64,000 nucleotides of DNA. Source: JAOUJD01 sp963841815. Lineage in GTDB: Bacteria; Pseudomonadota; Gammaproteobacteria; Burkholderiales; Burkholderiaceae_F. Location of the stretch: the NCBI GenBank assembly GCA_963841815.1, contig CAWJEE010000019.1:248001-312000 (forward strand), written 5' to 3'. Of this stretch, positions 37,219 to 49,978 are shown piece after piece (within the stretch, counting starts at the first letter, position 1; each line of letters begins with the position of its first letter). Both the position numbers and the translations under genes were made by a program. Under the pieces are notes generated by a model. That model made no database searches. It was not told the origin of the DNA and saw only the letters and a program-made list of their open reading frames with translations.

Positions 37219-38956
37219 ATGTCTGCCGTCATCCAAGGTCCTGCCGCTGCAGGAACGCTGACCGGGCTTGCGCGCGCACTGGTGCAGCAGGGCAAGCTGC
37301 GAGCCGGACCGCGCCGAGAACTTCGCTCGCAAGGCGCTGCAGTCGAACACGCAGTTCATCGATGAGCTGATCGGCTCGACGGAAGTCACCGGCCTGAACC
37401 CGGCCGCCGTCGCGAAGTTCGCCGCAGACACCTTCGGTCATCCGCTGCTCGACCTCGCTGCGGTCGATCACGAACAGCTGCCGCGGGACATCATCGACCG
37501 CAAGCTCGTGGGTTCGCTGCGCGTCGTCGCGCTGCGCAAGCGCGGCAACCGGCTCGCGGTCGCGATGTCCGACCCGACGAACCTCCAGGCGCTGGACCAG
37601 ATCAAGTTCCAGACGCAGCTGGCCCTCGACATCGTCGTGGTCGAGCACGACAAGCTGATGCGGCTGGTCGACGCCAACGCCCAGACCACGGCGCAGGCGC
37701 TCGAGAGCATGGTCGGCGGCGACGACGTGACCTTCGACGAGTTGCTCGGAGAGACGACCGAGACCCCGACCGAAGACACGTCCGAGGTCGACGACGCGCC
37801 GGTCGTCCGTTTCCTGCAGAAGCTCCTGCTCGATGCGATCGGGGAAGGCGCCTCCGACCTGCACTTCGAGCCGTACGAGAAGTTCTACCGGATCCGGTTC
37901 CGGATCGACGGCGTTCTGCGCGAGATCGCGCAGCCGCCGCTGGCGATCAGGGAGCGCCTTTCGACGCGCATCAAGGTCATCTCGAAGCTCGACATCTCGG
38001 AGAAGCGCGTGCCTCAGGACGGGAGAATGAAGCTCGCCCTGTCCGGCCAGCGCGCGATCGACTTCCGTGTCAGCACGCTGCCCACCATGTTCGGCGAGAA
38101 GATCGTGATGCGCATTCTCGATCCGTCGCAGGCAAAGATGGGCATCGACGCGCTCGGCTACGAGCCGGACCAGCGGGAGGCAATGCTGGATGCCGTCCGG
38201 CGCCCTTACGGGATGGTCCTGGTGACCGGCCCGACCGGTTCCGGAAAGACCGTGTCGCTCTACAGCTGCCTGAACATCCTCAACGAACCGGGCGTCAACA
38301 TTTCGACCGCCGAGGACCCGGCGGAGATCCAGATCGCGGGCATCAACCAGGTCAACGTCAACGAGAAGGCCGGGCTGACGTTCGCCAACTCGCTGCGGGC
38401 CTTCCTGCGCCAGGATCCGGACATCATCATGGTTGGCGAGATCCGCGACCTCGAAACCGCGGACATCGCGATCAAGGCTGCACAGACGGGCCACATGGTT
38501 CTGTCGACGCTGCACACGAACGACGCGCCGTCGACGCTCGTGCGACTCGACAACATGGGGGTGGCCCCGTTCAACATCGCGTCGAGCGTCATCCTGATCA
38601 CGGCGCAGCGCCTCGCGCGGCGTCTCTGCAGCTGCAAGCAGCCCGCCGACCTGTCCGCAGAGGCGCTGCTGGCCGCCGGTTTTGCAGAATCGGACCTCGA
38701 CGGCAGCTGGATGCCGTACAAGGCTGTTGGTTGCGAGCGCTGCAAGGGCAGCGGCTACAAAGGCCGACTCGGCATCTACCAGGTCATGCCGATCACCGAA
38801 ACGATGCAGGACATGATTCTCAAGCATGCGACCGCGCTCGACATCGGGCGCGAGGCACAGCGAAACGGAGTGCGCGACCTGCGGCAATCCGGACTGCTGA
38901 AAGTGAAGCAGGGCATGACCTCCCTCGAAGAGGTCCTGGGCTGCACCAACGAATAG
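37219..38956 (+). CDS. pilB: Type IV pilus assembly ATPase PilB (one frameshift near the N-terminus)
   Basis: An inferred 578-residue secretion ATPase that drives pilus extension. An N-terminal T2SSE-type domain precedes the ATPase with Walker A GPTGSGKTVSLYSCLNIL, Asp box RFRIDGVLREIAQPP, Walker B region LRQDPDIIMVGEIRDLETAD and His box GHMVLSTLHTNDAPSTLVRL. A tetracysteine zinc motif is formed by RRLCSCKQP and GCERCKGSGYKGRLGIYQ. The ATG at 37219 (MSAVIQGPAAAGTLTGLARA) is one base out of frame; an extra C at 37304-37305 explains it and restores LRADRAENFARKAL. First gene of pilB-pilC-pilD. Confidence 0.94.
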
Positions 38957-38975
38957 GACGGACGGCGGAGCGACG

Positions 38976-40205
38976 ATGGCGACAGGAGCAATTGCCAAAC
39001 CACGCATGGAGATCAAGGAAGCGGTCTTCAAGTGGGAAGGCCGCGACAAGAACGGGCGCGTGGTCAAGGGCGAGATGCGCGCGGGCGGCGACTCCGTGGT
39101 GGCGGCGGCGCTGCGGCGCCGCGGCATCATGGCCACGAAGATCAAGAAGCTGAGCTTCACGCGTGGCCGCAAGATCACCGGGAAGGACCTCGCGCTGTTC
39201 ACGCGGCAGTTGTCGACGATGCTGAAGGCGGGCGTGCCGTTGATGCAGTCGTTCGACATCGTCGGCCGCGGACACGCCAATCCGTCCATGGCGCGGCTGA
39301 TGAACGACATCCGCTCGGATGTCGAGACCGGCACGAGCCTGAACCAGGCGTTCCGCAAGTACCCGCTGTACTTCGACCCGCTGTTCTGCAACCTGGTGGC
39401 TGCCGGCGAGCAGGCGGGCATCCTGGAGACCCTTCTCGACCGCCTGGCCATGTACCAGGAGAAGACGATCGCCCTGAAGGGCAAGATCAAGAAGGCGCTC
39501 TTCTACCCGGTGATGATCATCATGGTCGCCATCCTGGTCACCGCGGTGATCATGATCTTCGTGATCCCGTCGTTCAAGAGCGTGTTCACCAGTTTCGGCG
39601 CCGACTTGCCGGCACCCACCCTGGTCGTGATCGCGATGTCCGACTTCTTCGTGGCCTACTGGTACATCGTGTTCGGCCTGCTGTTCGGCGGCATCTACTT
39701 CCTGATACAGGCCTGGAAGCGGTCACCGAAGATCCAGGCGACGATCGACCGGCTCGCGCTGAAGCTGCCGGTCCTCGGCGAAATGCTGCAGAAGGCCGCA
39801 ATTGCCCGCTGGAGCCGCACGCTCGCCACCACCTTCGCGGCCGGCGTGCCACTGGTCGAAGCGCTCGACTCGGTCGGCCCCTCGTCCGGCAATGCGGTGT
39901 ACAAGGAAGCGACCAAGCAGGTGCAGACCGAAGTGAACGTCGGCACGAGCCTGGCGCAGTCCATGCAGAACACCGGCGTGTTCCCCAACATGGCGATCCA
40001 GATGACGCAGATCGGCGAGGAGTCGGGGTCGCTGGACTCGATGCTGTCGAAGGTGGCCGACTACTACGAGCGCGAGGTCGACGAGACCGTGGATGCGCTG
40101 TCGAGCATGCTGGAACCGATGATCATGGTGATCCTCGGCGTGTTGATCGGGGGCATCGTCGTCGCGATCTACATGCCGATCTTCAAGCTCGGCCAGGTCG
40201 TTTAA
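38976..40205 (+). CDS. pilC: Type IV pilus inner-membrane platform protein PilC
   Basis: A 409-residue protein with two T2SSF domains, each ending in membrane helices: about 176-205 and 220-245 for the first unit (PVMIIMVAILVTAVIMIFVI), and the C-terminal MIMVILGVLIGGIVVAIYMP. The N-terminus FKWEGRDKNGRVVKGEM is typical. It recruits PilB and forms the platform for pilin assembly. The frame is intact, 19 bp after pilB. Confidence 0.96.
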   Translation: MATGAIAKPRMEIKEAVFKWEGRDKNGRVVKGEMRAGGDSVVAAALRRRGIMATKIKKLSFTRGRKITGKDLALFTRQLSTMLKAGVPLMQSFDIVGRGHANPSMARLMNDIRSDVETGTSLNQAFRKYPLYFDPLFCNLVAAGEQAGILETLLDRLAMYQEKTIALKGKIKKALFYPVMIIMVAILVTAVIMIFVIPSFKSVFTSFGADLPAPTLVVIAMSDFFVAYWYIVFGLLFGGIYFLIQAWKRSPKIQATIDRLALKLPVLGEMLQKAAIARWSRTLATTFAAGVPLVEALDSVGPSSGNAVYKEATKQVQTEVNVGTSLAQSMQNTGVFPNMAIQMTQIGEESGSLDSMLSKVADYYEREVDETVDALSSMLEPMIMVILGVLIGGIVVAIYMPIFKLGQVV

Positions 40206-40254
40206 CGTCACTCGGGGACGCCGGTGCCGCGCAGCGGCGCCGGCGACTTTCATC

Positions 40255-41092
40255 TTGTCGGAATCCGCACTGATCCTCGTGGTCGCCGTCTTCGGGCTGG
40301 CGATCGGCTCCTTCCTGAACGTCGTGATCCATCGTCTGCCGAGGATGATGGAGAACGAGTGGAGGACGCAGTGCGCCGAGCTCGCCGGGTCCGAGCCGGT
40401 TGCAGGCCGGCCCGCGATACAACCTGGTCGTTCCCGGCTCCCACTGTCCCCATTGCAGGACGCCGCTGCGCATCATCGACAACATCCCGCTCGTTTCGTG
40501 GGTCGCGCTGAGGGGCAAGTGCGGCCACTGCGGAACGAGGATCTCGGCGCGCTACCCGATCGTCGAGGCGCTGACGGCCACGCTGTCCGCCCTGGTCGCC
40601 TACCGGTTCGGATTCACGCCGGCGATGCTGCTGGCGCTGGCCTTCACCTGGACGCTGGTGGCGCTCACCTTCATCGACGCCGACACGACGCTGCTGCCCG
40701 ACGACCTGACGCTTCCGCTGCTGTGGCTGGGCCTCGGCAGCAACGTGTTCGGCACCTTCGTCCCGCTCCAGGACGCCGTCCTCGGGGCCATGGCCGGGTA
40801 CCTCGTGCTGTGGTCGATCTACTGGCTGTTCAAGCTCGTCACCGGCAAGGAAGGCATGGGCTACGGTGACTTCAAGTTGCTGGCTGCCCTCGGCGCGTGG
40901 ATGGGCTGGAAGGCGCTGCTGCCGATCGTGCTGCTGTCGTCCCTCGTCGGCGCGCTCGTGGGCATCGTGCTGATCGTGCTGGCGCGGCGGGGCCGCGAGA
41001 TCCCGATTCCTTTCGGCCCGTACCTGGCCGCGGCCGGACTCATCGTGCTGCTCACGGGCGATACCTTCACCCGCTGGCTGGTTCCGCTTTGA
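40255..41092 (+). CDS. pilD: Prepilin leader peptidase / N-methyltransferase PilD (one frameshift)
   Basis: An inferred 278-residue membrane aspartyl protease that cleaves and methylates type IV prepilins. It starts with TTG at 40255 (ALILVVAVFGLAIGSFLNVV and IHRLP). A zinc-binding tetracysteine domain is CPHC...KCGHC. The two catalytic aspartates are in FIDADTTLLPDDLTLPL and GMGYGDFKLLAALGAWMGW. One extra base in GGG 40387-40389 splits the gene; correcting it restores AGPSRLQAGPRYNLVVPGS. It overlaps coaE at TTGA. Confidence 0.92.
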
Positions 41093-41727
41093 AGCGCGCC
41101 TGTTTCAGCGTCGGCCTGACCGGCGGCGTCGGAAGCGGGAAGAGCACGGTAGGCGGCATGTTGTCGCGCCATGGCGCCGGGATCGTGGACGCCGACGCCA
41201 TCGCGCATGAACTCACGCAGCCGGGCGGCGCCGCCATCGAAGCTCTCCGGACCGCGTTCGGCGAGGCCGCAATCGCCACGGACGGGTCGCTGGACCGCTC
41301 GTGGATGCGTGCACGCGCATTCGCGGACCCGGGCGCCCGGGCGCGACTGGAGGCGATCCTCCATCCGCTGATCCGGGCAGCGTCGAATCGTCGAGCCGGG
41401 GAACTCTCCGCAGCCGGCAGCCCGTATGCCGTCTTCGTGATTCCCTTGCTCGTGGAGTCCGGCGATACGCGGGGCCGGTTCGATCGCATTCTCGTGATCG
41501 ACTGCTCGGAAGCAACCCAGCTTGCCCGCGTCTGCATGCGCCCCGGCATCGACACGAACGTCGCTCGCGCCATTCTCGCCGCGCAGGCGACGCGGACCCA
41601 GCGACTCGAGGCCGCGGACGATGTCCTGTTCAACGAGGCGCCGCTCGACGAGATCGAGGCCAGGGTCGAGAGGCTCCATCAGCGCTACCTGGAACTCGCC
41701 AGGGAGTCGTCGAGCGCGAGCGTGTGA
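41089..41727 (+). CDS. coaE: Dephospho-CoA kinase
   Basis: A 212-residue last-step enzyme of coenzyme A synthesis. P-loop GLTGGVGSGKST at 9-20, substrate block DADAIAHELTQPGG, IPLLVESGDTRGRFDRILVID and R-x-x-x-Q-pattern SEATQLAR. The start must be the TTG at 41089, overlapping the pilD stop, because later Met codons fall after the P-loop. The order pilD-coaE-zapD-yacG is standard. Confidence 0.94.
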   Translation: MKRACFSVGLTGGVGSGKSTVGGMLSRHGAGIVDADAIAHELTQPGGAAIEALRTAFGEAAIATDGSLDRSWMRARAFADPGARARLEAILHPLIRAASNRRAGELSAAGSPYAVFVIPLLVESGDTRGRFDRILVIDCSEATQLARVCMRPGIDTNVARAILAAQATRTQRLEAADDVLFNEAPLDEIEARVERLHQRYLELARESSSASV

Positions 41728-41760
41728 TATCGTCGCGCCACTCTTCAGCTCCCTCCACAC

Positions 41761-42531
41761 ATGGCCAACGACGGTCAGGTCCTGTACGAGTATCCGTTCA
41801 GCGAACGAATCCGGACCCTGCTGCGCCTCGAGGACCTGTTCGACAAGCTGCTCTACTTCTGCGGGCAGCAACACTCGTACTGTCATCACACGGCGCTGCT
41901 GACGCTGTTCGAGATCCTCGAAGTCACTTCCCGCGCAGACCTGAAGTCCGATCTGCTGCAGGAACTCGAACGCCACCGGCAGACGCTGCAGGCCCTGCGC
42001 AACAACCCGCAGGTCTCCGAGGCTGCGCTCGCCGCGGTGCTCGGCGAGATCGAGCACGCGCAGCAGCACCTGAACGCGACCACCGGCAAGGCGGGGCAGC
42101 ACGTCCGCGACAACGAGTGGCTGATGAGCATCCGCAGCCGGGCAAACATTCCCGGCGGGACCTGCGAGTTCGACCTTCCGTCGTATCACGCGTGGCTGAC
42201 CCGTGACGCCGAGAGTCGCTCCCGCGACCTCCAGGCCTGGGTCCAGCCAATGATGCAATTCCACTCCGCGCTCGCGATCGTCCTGAAGCTGCTCAGGGAA
42301 ACGGCGCACCGGAGCCAGCAGGTCGCCGCGCAGGGCGCGTTCCAGCAGATTCTCCAGGGCCGCACCTACGCGCTGCTGCAGGTTCGGGTCGACGGCGAAC
42401 TGAACGCGATTCCGGAGATCAGCGCCAACAAGTACATGCTGTGGATCCGGTTCACCACGCAGGACCGCGACCTGAAGCCGCGCTCCTTCGACCGCGACGT
42501 TCCGTTCGAACTCTCGCTCTGCGCCTTCTAG
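41761..42531 (+). CDS. zapD: Cell division protein ZapD
   Basis: A 256-residue cytoplasmic FtsZ-bundling protein (formerly YacF, DUF1342). Family features are YEYPFSERIRTLLRLEDLF near the start, HHTALLTLFEILEV, DLKSDLLQELERH, ANIPGGTCEFDLPSYH and the C-terminal NKYMLWIRF. It lies 33 bp after coaE. It acts with FtsZ, encoded at 52-54 kb. Confidence 0.95.
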   Translation: MANDGQVLYEYPFSERIRTLLRLEDLFDKLLYFCGQQHSYCHHTALLTLFEILEVTSRADLKSDLLQELERHRQTLQALRNNPQVSEAALAAVLGEIEHAQQHLNATTGKAGQHVRDNEWLMSIRSRANIPGGTCEFDLPSYHAWLTRDAESRSRDLQAWVQPMMQFHSALAIVLKLLRETAHRSQQVAAQGAFQQILQGRTYALLQVRVDGELNAIPEISANKYMLWIRFTTQDRDLKPRSFDRDVPFELSLCAF

Positions 42532-42547
42532 GTTTCCGCTCGACCCG

Positions 42548-42746
42548 ATGCCTCCGGTGGTGAAGTGCCCGACCTGCGGGCAGCCGGTCGAATGGAGCGA
42601 AGCCTCGAAGTTCCGGCCGTTCTGCTCCGAGCGCTGCAAGATGATCGACCTCGGCGCCTGGGCCTCCGATCGCTACGTGGTTCCCGGCGCCGCGGCAGAG
42701 AACGGAAGAGACACCGCCGGCGGAAGCCGCCCGGCCGAAGCACTGA
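42548..42746 (+). CDS. yacG: DNA gyrase inhibitor YacG (zinc protein, C-terminal frameshift)
   Basis: A small four-cysteine zinc protein: KCPTCGQPVEW (C7, C10) and FRPFCSERCKMIDLGAWASD. YacG binds GyrB. As written the frame stays open into the opposite gene; removing one C of the CCC at 42730-42732 gives a 65-residue protein ending SRRPKH with TGA at 42744-42746, the normal length. The same change repairs the end of the convergent Nudix-TPS gene, with which it then overlaps by 74 bp. Confidence 0.9.
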
Positions 42747-43688
42747 CCGGCCCGCCACGCCGCCGACAGCAGCGCGACGCCGTGCGCGCCGCACGCCATC
42801 GCCACGGGAAGCGCTGCACCGTCGAGCCCGCCAATCGCGTACACGGGCAGTGCCGTGCAGACTGCGATCCGCTCGAATTCGGTCCATCCAAGCGGTGACT
42901 GGCCAGGATGGCTCGCGGTCACCTGGACCGGACCGAGCACGGCGAAGTCCAGGCCCAGTTCCCCGGCCCGCGCCAGTTCCTTCCCATCGTGCACCGACGC
43001 GCCCACCCACCGGTGGGCCGGCCGCTCGCTGATGTTCGCCAGCGCTTTCGACGTCAGATGGACTCCATCGGCGGCCTCCCACAGTGCGCGCGGATGACGG
43101 CTGTTCACGAGCAGCCGCGCTCCAGCAGGACGGGTCAGCGCGAGCATTTGCCCGAAGAGCCGGTCGACCTCCGCGGCGGGGAGGTCAGGCTCGCGCAGCT
43201 GGACGAGCCTGAGTCCGCGGGCGAGCGAGTCGCCCAGTCGTCGAAGGAACGCATCGATGCCCAGGACACCCGCCGCGCTGATTCCATAGACCGGCGGCAG
43301 CTCGAGTCCGCGGAGCACCGGAACGGTGGCCGGCAGCAGGGGCGCCGGAAGCGCATCGAGCGCGAAGAATCCGAAGCGCTGGCGCTCTCGTGCATGCAGT
43401 TCGCCACTCCACTCGAACACCCGGCAGAAGTGCAGGCGAACGAGCGCGTGCGGATAGTCGAAGACCCGGACGACCCAGGGATGCACCGGCCCGATGTCGA
43501 CGCCGAGTTCTTCGTGCAGTTCACGCTTCAGTGCGTGCGCCACGGTTTCGCCAGGCTCGAGCTTTCCCCCGGGAATTCCCAGTACCCCGCATAGGGCTTG
43601 CCCTCGGGACGATCGCGAGCAAGAACCGGCCGTCGGCACGGAACAGGACGCCGACCGCGACGTCGATCGGCGCCCACGCCTCGGTCAT
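42673..43688 (-). CDS. Nudix hydrolase fused to a thiamine-phosphate-synthase-like domain (three frameshifts)
   Basis: An inferred 338-residue fusion. The N-terminal MutT-type Nudix domain starts TEAWAPIDVAVGVLFRADGR and has the box GGKLEPGETVAHALKREL followed by HEELG, so it should hydrolyse oxidised dNTPs. The C-terminal TIM-barrel half (about 130-315: RLVQLREPDLPAAEVDRL, LLVNSRHPRALWEAADGVHL, FAVLGPVQ, AIGGL) resembles ThiE. Frameshifts: one missing base near 43620, one missing in CCCCC 43566-43570, one extra in CCC 42730-42732. Its ATG overlaps the inferred end of the DUF815 gene (ATGA). Confidence 0.85.
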
Positions 43689-44569
43689 CCCGCCGGGACG
43701 CACCGAAGACAACCGCTGTCTCCGCCCAATGACGGGCGAACTGCAGGGCCATGCGACCGGAGCGCGAGCCGCGCTGGAAAGCGAACTGGAGCGCTTCGCC
43801 GTGCGCACGCCGTGGTCTGTGATCAACACCGAAGCGCCCGAGCCAGTGCTCGACGATGTCGAGGTAGTCGTCCTGGCGGAACGGATAGAACGACAGCCAG
43901 AGGCCGAATCGCTCCGACAGCGACATGCGTTCTTCGACCGCCTCGGCCGGATGGACTTCGCCGTCGTCGTGGTGGTGCGCACCCAGGTTGTCGCGCATGT
44001 ACTCGGGCATCAGATGCCGCCGATTCGACGAGGCATAGATGAGCACGTTGTCCGCCGCGCCCGCGATCGAACCGTCGAGCGCCGCCTTGAGTTCCTTGTA
44101 GCCGGGCTCGTCAGCGTCGAACGACAGGTCGTCACAGAACACGATGAAGCGTTCGCGGTCGTCGCACCCGGTCGACGATGTCCGCGAGGTCGACGAGGTC
44201 GCGCTTGTCGACCTCGATCAGTCGCAGGCCCTGGCGCGTAGGCGTGTAGGGCCGGCACGGATCAGCGACGACTTGCCGGTGCCGCGCGCTCCGGTCAGCA
44301 GGACATTGTTGGCCGGCAGCCCGCGGACGAACTGCTCGGTGTTGCGCGAGATCGCCAGCTTCTGCGCGTCGACGTGGTGCAGATCGTCGAACGCGATCAG
44401 TGCTGGATGCTCGACCGGCTCCGGCGCACCGCGCTCGAGCCCGAAGTACTTTCGCTTGCGCCAACGAAACGCGATCGACGTTGAGAAATCCGGCTCGACG
44501 TCCGGCGGCAACAGCGACTCGATCCGCTCGAGCGCTGCAGCTAGTCGGTGGTGCGCTGCCTTCGTTCAC
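43685..44569 (-). CDS. DUF815-family AAA-type ATPase (about four frameshifts)
   Basis: An inferred 294-residue P-loop ATPase. LPPDVEPDFSTSIAFRWRKR leads in, Walker A is LLTGARGTGKSSLIRA, Walker B is FCDDLSFDADEPGYKELKAA, with sensor region VLIYASSNRRHLMPEYM and the late FGLWLSFYPFRQDDYLDIV. It starts with GTG at 44569 after GAGAGGG. The frame changes about four times (near 44555, 44250, 44155 and 43725), net zero; correction gives an end with TGA at 43685-43687. Function unknown; it pairs with the Nudix-TPS gene in related genomes. Confidence 0.82.
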
Positions 44570-44663
44570 TGAACTACCCTCTCGCGCTGCGCGCCCGGGA
44601 CGAGCGCGGGCGGCCACGGCGCCCACACCGTCGTCGTTGGCCGCCCTCGATGACCTCACGGCC

Positions 44664-45887
44664 TCATGATCGGTAGTCGGCGTTGATCGAGACGTAGTCA
44701 TGCGAAAGATCGGTGGTCCACACGCGGGTGTCGCCACTGCCACGCCCCAGCTGCAACCGGACCACGATCTCCGACTGCTTCATGACGCGCTGGCCGTCTT
44801 CCTCGCGATAGTTCGCATGGCGACCACCGTCCTTGACCACCCAGACATCGTCCAGATACAGCTGGACACGCTGCGGATCGAACTCGATACCCGCATTGCC
44901 GGCCGCGGCGAGTATCCGGCCGAGATTGGGGTCGGATGCGAAGAATGCGGTCTTGACGAGCGGCGAGTGAGCGACGGCGTACGCGATCCGGGCCGCTTCT
45001 GCTTCATCCCCGGCCTGCTCCACCCACACCTCGATGAACTTGGTCGCGCCTTCGCCGTCGCGCACGATCGCTTGTGCCAGTTCGCGCGCAACATCGGTGA
45101 TCAGTTCCGCCAGTGCGGCCAGCGCCGGATCATCGCGCCGATCGACGTGGACCGCGCCTTGGCCGGAAGCGATCAGGACGAAGGAATCGTTGGTCGACGT
45201 ATCGCCGTCGATCGTGATGCGGTTGAACGAGCGATCGGCGACCTGCACCACGAGGGATTCGAGCACGTCCTGTGCGATGCGCGCGTCGGTCGCGACGAAG
45301 CCGAGCATGGTCGCCATGTCGGGCCGGATCATGCCGGCGCCTTTCGCGATGCCGGTCACCGTCACTGTTTGTCCGTTGATCGCCGCGCGCTTCGACACCG
45401 CTTTCGGCAGCGTATCGGTGGTCATGATGGCTTCCGCCGCTTCGAGCCAGTGCGACGGCGACAGACGCGCGATCGCCAGCGGCAGACCATCGATCAACCG
45501 ATCGATCGGCAACTGCTCCATGATGACGCCGGTCGAAAAGGGCAGCACCGCTCCAGCGCTGCAGCCAAGCAGTTTCGCCACGGCGGAGCACGTGATCGGC
45601 GCGGCCCGCAGGCCAGGCTCGCCGGTACCCGCATTGGCATTTCCGGTGTTGACCACCAGCGCACGGATCCCAGGGCGCGCCGCGAGATGCGCTCGACACA
45701 CCTGGACCGGCGCCGCCGCGAAGCGATTGCGAGTGAACGCACCGGCCACGTTGGCACCCTCGGCGATCCGCACGACCAGAAGGTCCTTGCGATTGGCCTT
45801 GCGAATTCCGGCCTCCGCCCATCCGAGTTCGACCCCCGCGACCGGATAGAGCTCTTCCCGGCGCGGCAGCGGCAGATTGACGGGCAT
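44664..45887 (-). CDS. argJ: Bifunctional ornithine acetyltransferase / N-acetylglutamate synthase
   Basis: A 407-residue enzyme that recycles the acetyl group in arginine synthesis and can start the pathway. It cleaves itself at the Ala-Thr bond in RPDMATMLGFVATDARI, leaving the Thr nucleophile. Other marks are RNRFAAAPVQVCRAHL, NTGNANAGTG, FSTGVIMEQLPI and CNDSFVLIAS-like TSTNDSFVLIASGQ. It ends SHDYVSINADYRS as the family does. I use the ATG at 45887, directly before VNLPLPRREELYPVAGVELG. Confidence 0.96.
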   Translation of the reverse strand: MPVNLPLPRREELYPVAGVELGWAEAGIRKANRKDLLVVRIAEGANVAGAFTRNRFAAAPVQVCRAHLAARPGIRALVVNTGNANAGTGEPGLRAAPITCSAVAKLLGCSAGAVLPFSTGVIMEQLPIDRLIDGLPLAIARLSPSHWLEAAEAIMTTDTLPKAVSKRAAINGQTVTVTGIAKGAGMIRPDMATMLGFVATDARIAQDVLESLVVQVADRSFNRITIDGDTSTNDSFVLIASGQGAVHVDRRDDPALAALAELITDVARELAQAIVRDGEGATKFIEVWVEQAGDEAEAARIAYAVAHSPLVKTAFFASDPNLGRILAAAGNAGIEFDPQRVQLYLDDVWVVKDGGRHANYREEDGQRVMKQSEIVVRLQLGRGSGDTRVWTTDLSHDYVSINADYRS

Positions 45888-45918
45888 TGCAGTTCGAGGA
45901 AGAAGGAAAGACGGAACG

Positions 45919-48798
<2,880 letters not shown>

Positions 48799-48885
48799 CG
48801 GGAATTGGCCGGACTCCGCGTGGAACCGGCAGAAGTGGGTGCGACGGAACGTCGCCGGGGCTCCGGCGTGCGTCGCAAAGCGAAA

Positions 48886-48894
48886 ATTATGTCA
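48886..48894 (-). promoter_or_regulatory. Possible secA promoter (extended -10)
   Basis: Minus strand TGACATAAT: CATAAT (48891-48886) with TG at the extended position, about 88 bp before the secA ATG, in the 140-bp gap below the M23 peptidase gene. No good -35 is visible. Confidence 0.4.
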
Positions 48895-48938
48895 CAGGGG
48901 GTCGCCCTGGCCGGGCGCCTCCGAGGGCAAGGAACCCT

Positions 48939-49928
48939 CTAGTTGCGGGCAATCGCCGCCGCCGCAAGGCCCTTGAGGTCCACCTTGGCGGCGCTGGCCG
49001 CACGCTGCTGGAGCAGGTTGCCCGGCCTGGACAGGAACCGCGCTGGATTCTGCGCGACTCCCTTGGAGTGCACCTCGAAGTGCAGGTGCGGGCCGGTCGA
49101 ACGGCCCGTGCTGCCCACCTCGGCGATCTTCTGGCCGCGCTTGACGAGATCGCCCGTCCGCACGCCGAGGCGCAGCGCGTGCGCGTAGCGCGTCATCAAC
49201 TGGTTGCCGTGGTCGATCTCGACCACGTTGCCGTACTCGGGATGGAACCCGGCAAGCAGCACGACGCCGCCGGCCGCCGCGTGTATCGGCGTTCCCGGAG
49301 GAGCGGCGAAATCCATTCCTTCATGGCGCGCCATCCTTCCCGTGAACGGGTCGCTCCGCCAGCCGAAGCCCGATCCGACGAAGCCGTCGGCCAGCGGCTT
49401 GCTGTTCGGCAGCAGCGCCTCGCGCACCTGGTGCGACTGCAGTTCCGCCTCGATGATCGCGAGGTAGTCGGCGCGCTGATCGACGCTCCTGCTGAATCGC
49501 TGCAGTTCGTCGTCGAGGTCCTGCAAGGTCATCGAATCCGTTCCCGGCAGGGCGCCGCCGCGGCCGGGCAGTTCCTGGAAGCGGAATTCCTCGGGGCGTA
49601 TCCCGATCACCTTCGACACGCGCTCACCCAGCGCATCGAGGCGCACCAGCTGGGCCTGCACTTCTCCCAGCTTGCGCGCCAGGGCGTCGACGTTGTCCCG
49701 CACCCGCTGGTCCTGGCGCTCCATCTCGTCGCGCGTGACGAAGGAGATAACATCGGAGACGACCGGAATCGGGAACAGGCTGGCCGCGCGAACGGTTAGG
49801 AACGAGAACATTCCCGACATGACGAGAACCACGAGCACGACTGCTGAGAGAACCATGGCGGCATGACGACGCGTGAGCGTGATGGTCCGCGCACGCGCCA
49901 GCCGCTTGTCGACGACGATGATCTGCAC
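48939..49928 (-). CDS. M23 family peptidase or LytM-domain envelope protein
   Basis: A 329-residue inner-membrane protein facing the periplasm. One membrane helix (about 24-45), a helical region 70-165 with heptads, and a C-terminal LytM/M23 domain with GFGWRSDPFTGRMARHEGMD (H and D zinc ligands), GNVVEIDHGNQLMTRYAHA and the HLHFEVHSKG motif. All zinc ligands are present, so it may be an active DD-endopeptidase rather than a degenerate EnvC-type activator. Position between lpxC and secA is conserved in betaproteobacteria. Confidence 0.9.
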   Translation of the reverse strand: MQIIVVDKRLARARTITLTRRHAAMVLSAVVLVVLVMSGMFSFLTVRAASLFPIPVVSDVISFVTRDEMERQDQRVRDNVDALARKLGEVQAQLVRLDALGERVSKVIGIRPEEFRFQELPGRGGALPGTDSMTLQDLDDELQRFSRSVDQRADYLAIIEAELQSHQVREALLPNSKPLADGFVGSGFGWRSDPFTGRMARHEGMDFAAPPGTPIHAAAGGVVLLAGFHPEYGNVVEIDHGNQLMTRYAHALRLGVRTGDLVKRGQKIAEVGSTGRSTGPHLHFEVHSKGVAQNPARFLSRPGNLLQQRAASAAKVDLKGLAAAAIARN

Positions 49929-49978
49929 CCGCCCCTCCAGTCCTTGCCCGCCGCCGCGACAACACGTCGCGGTTCCCC

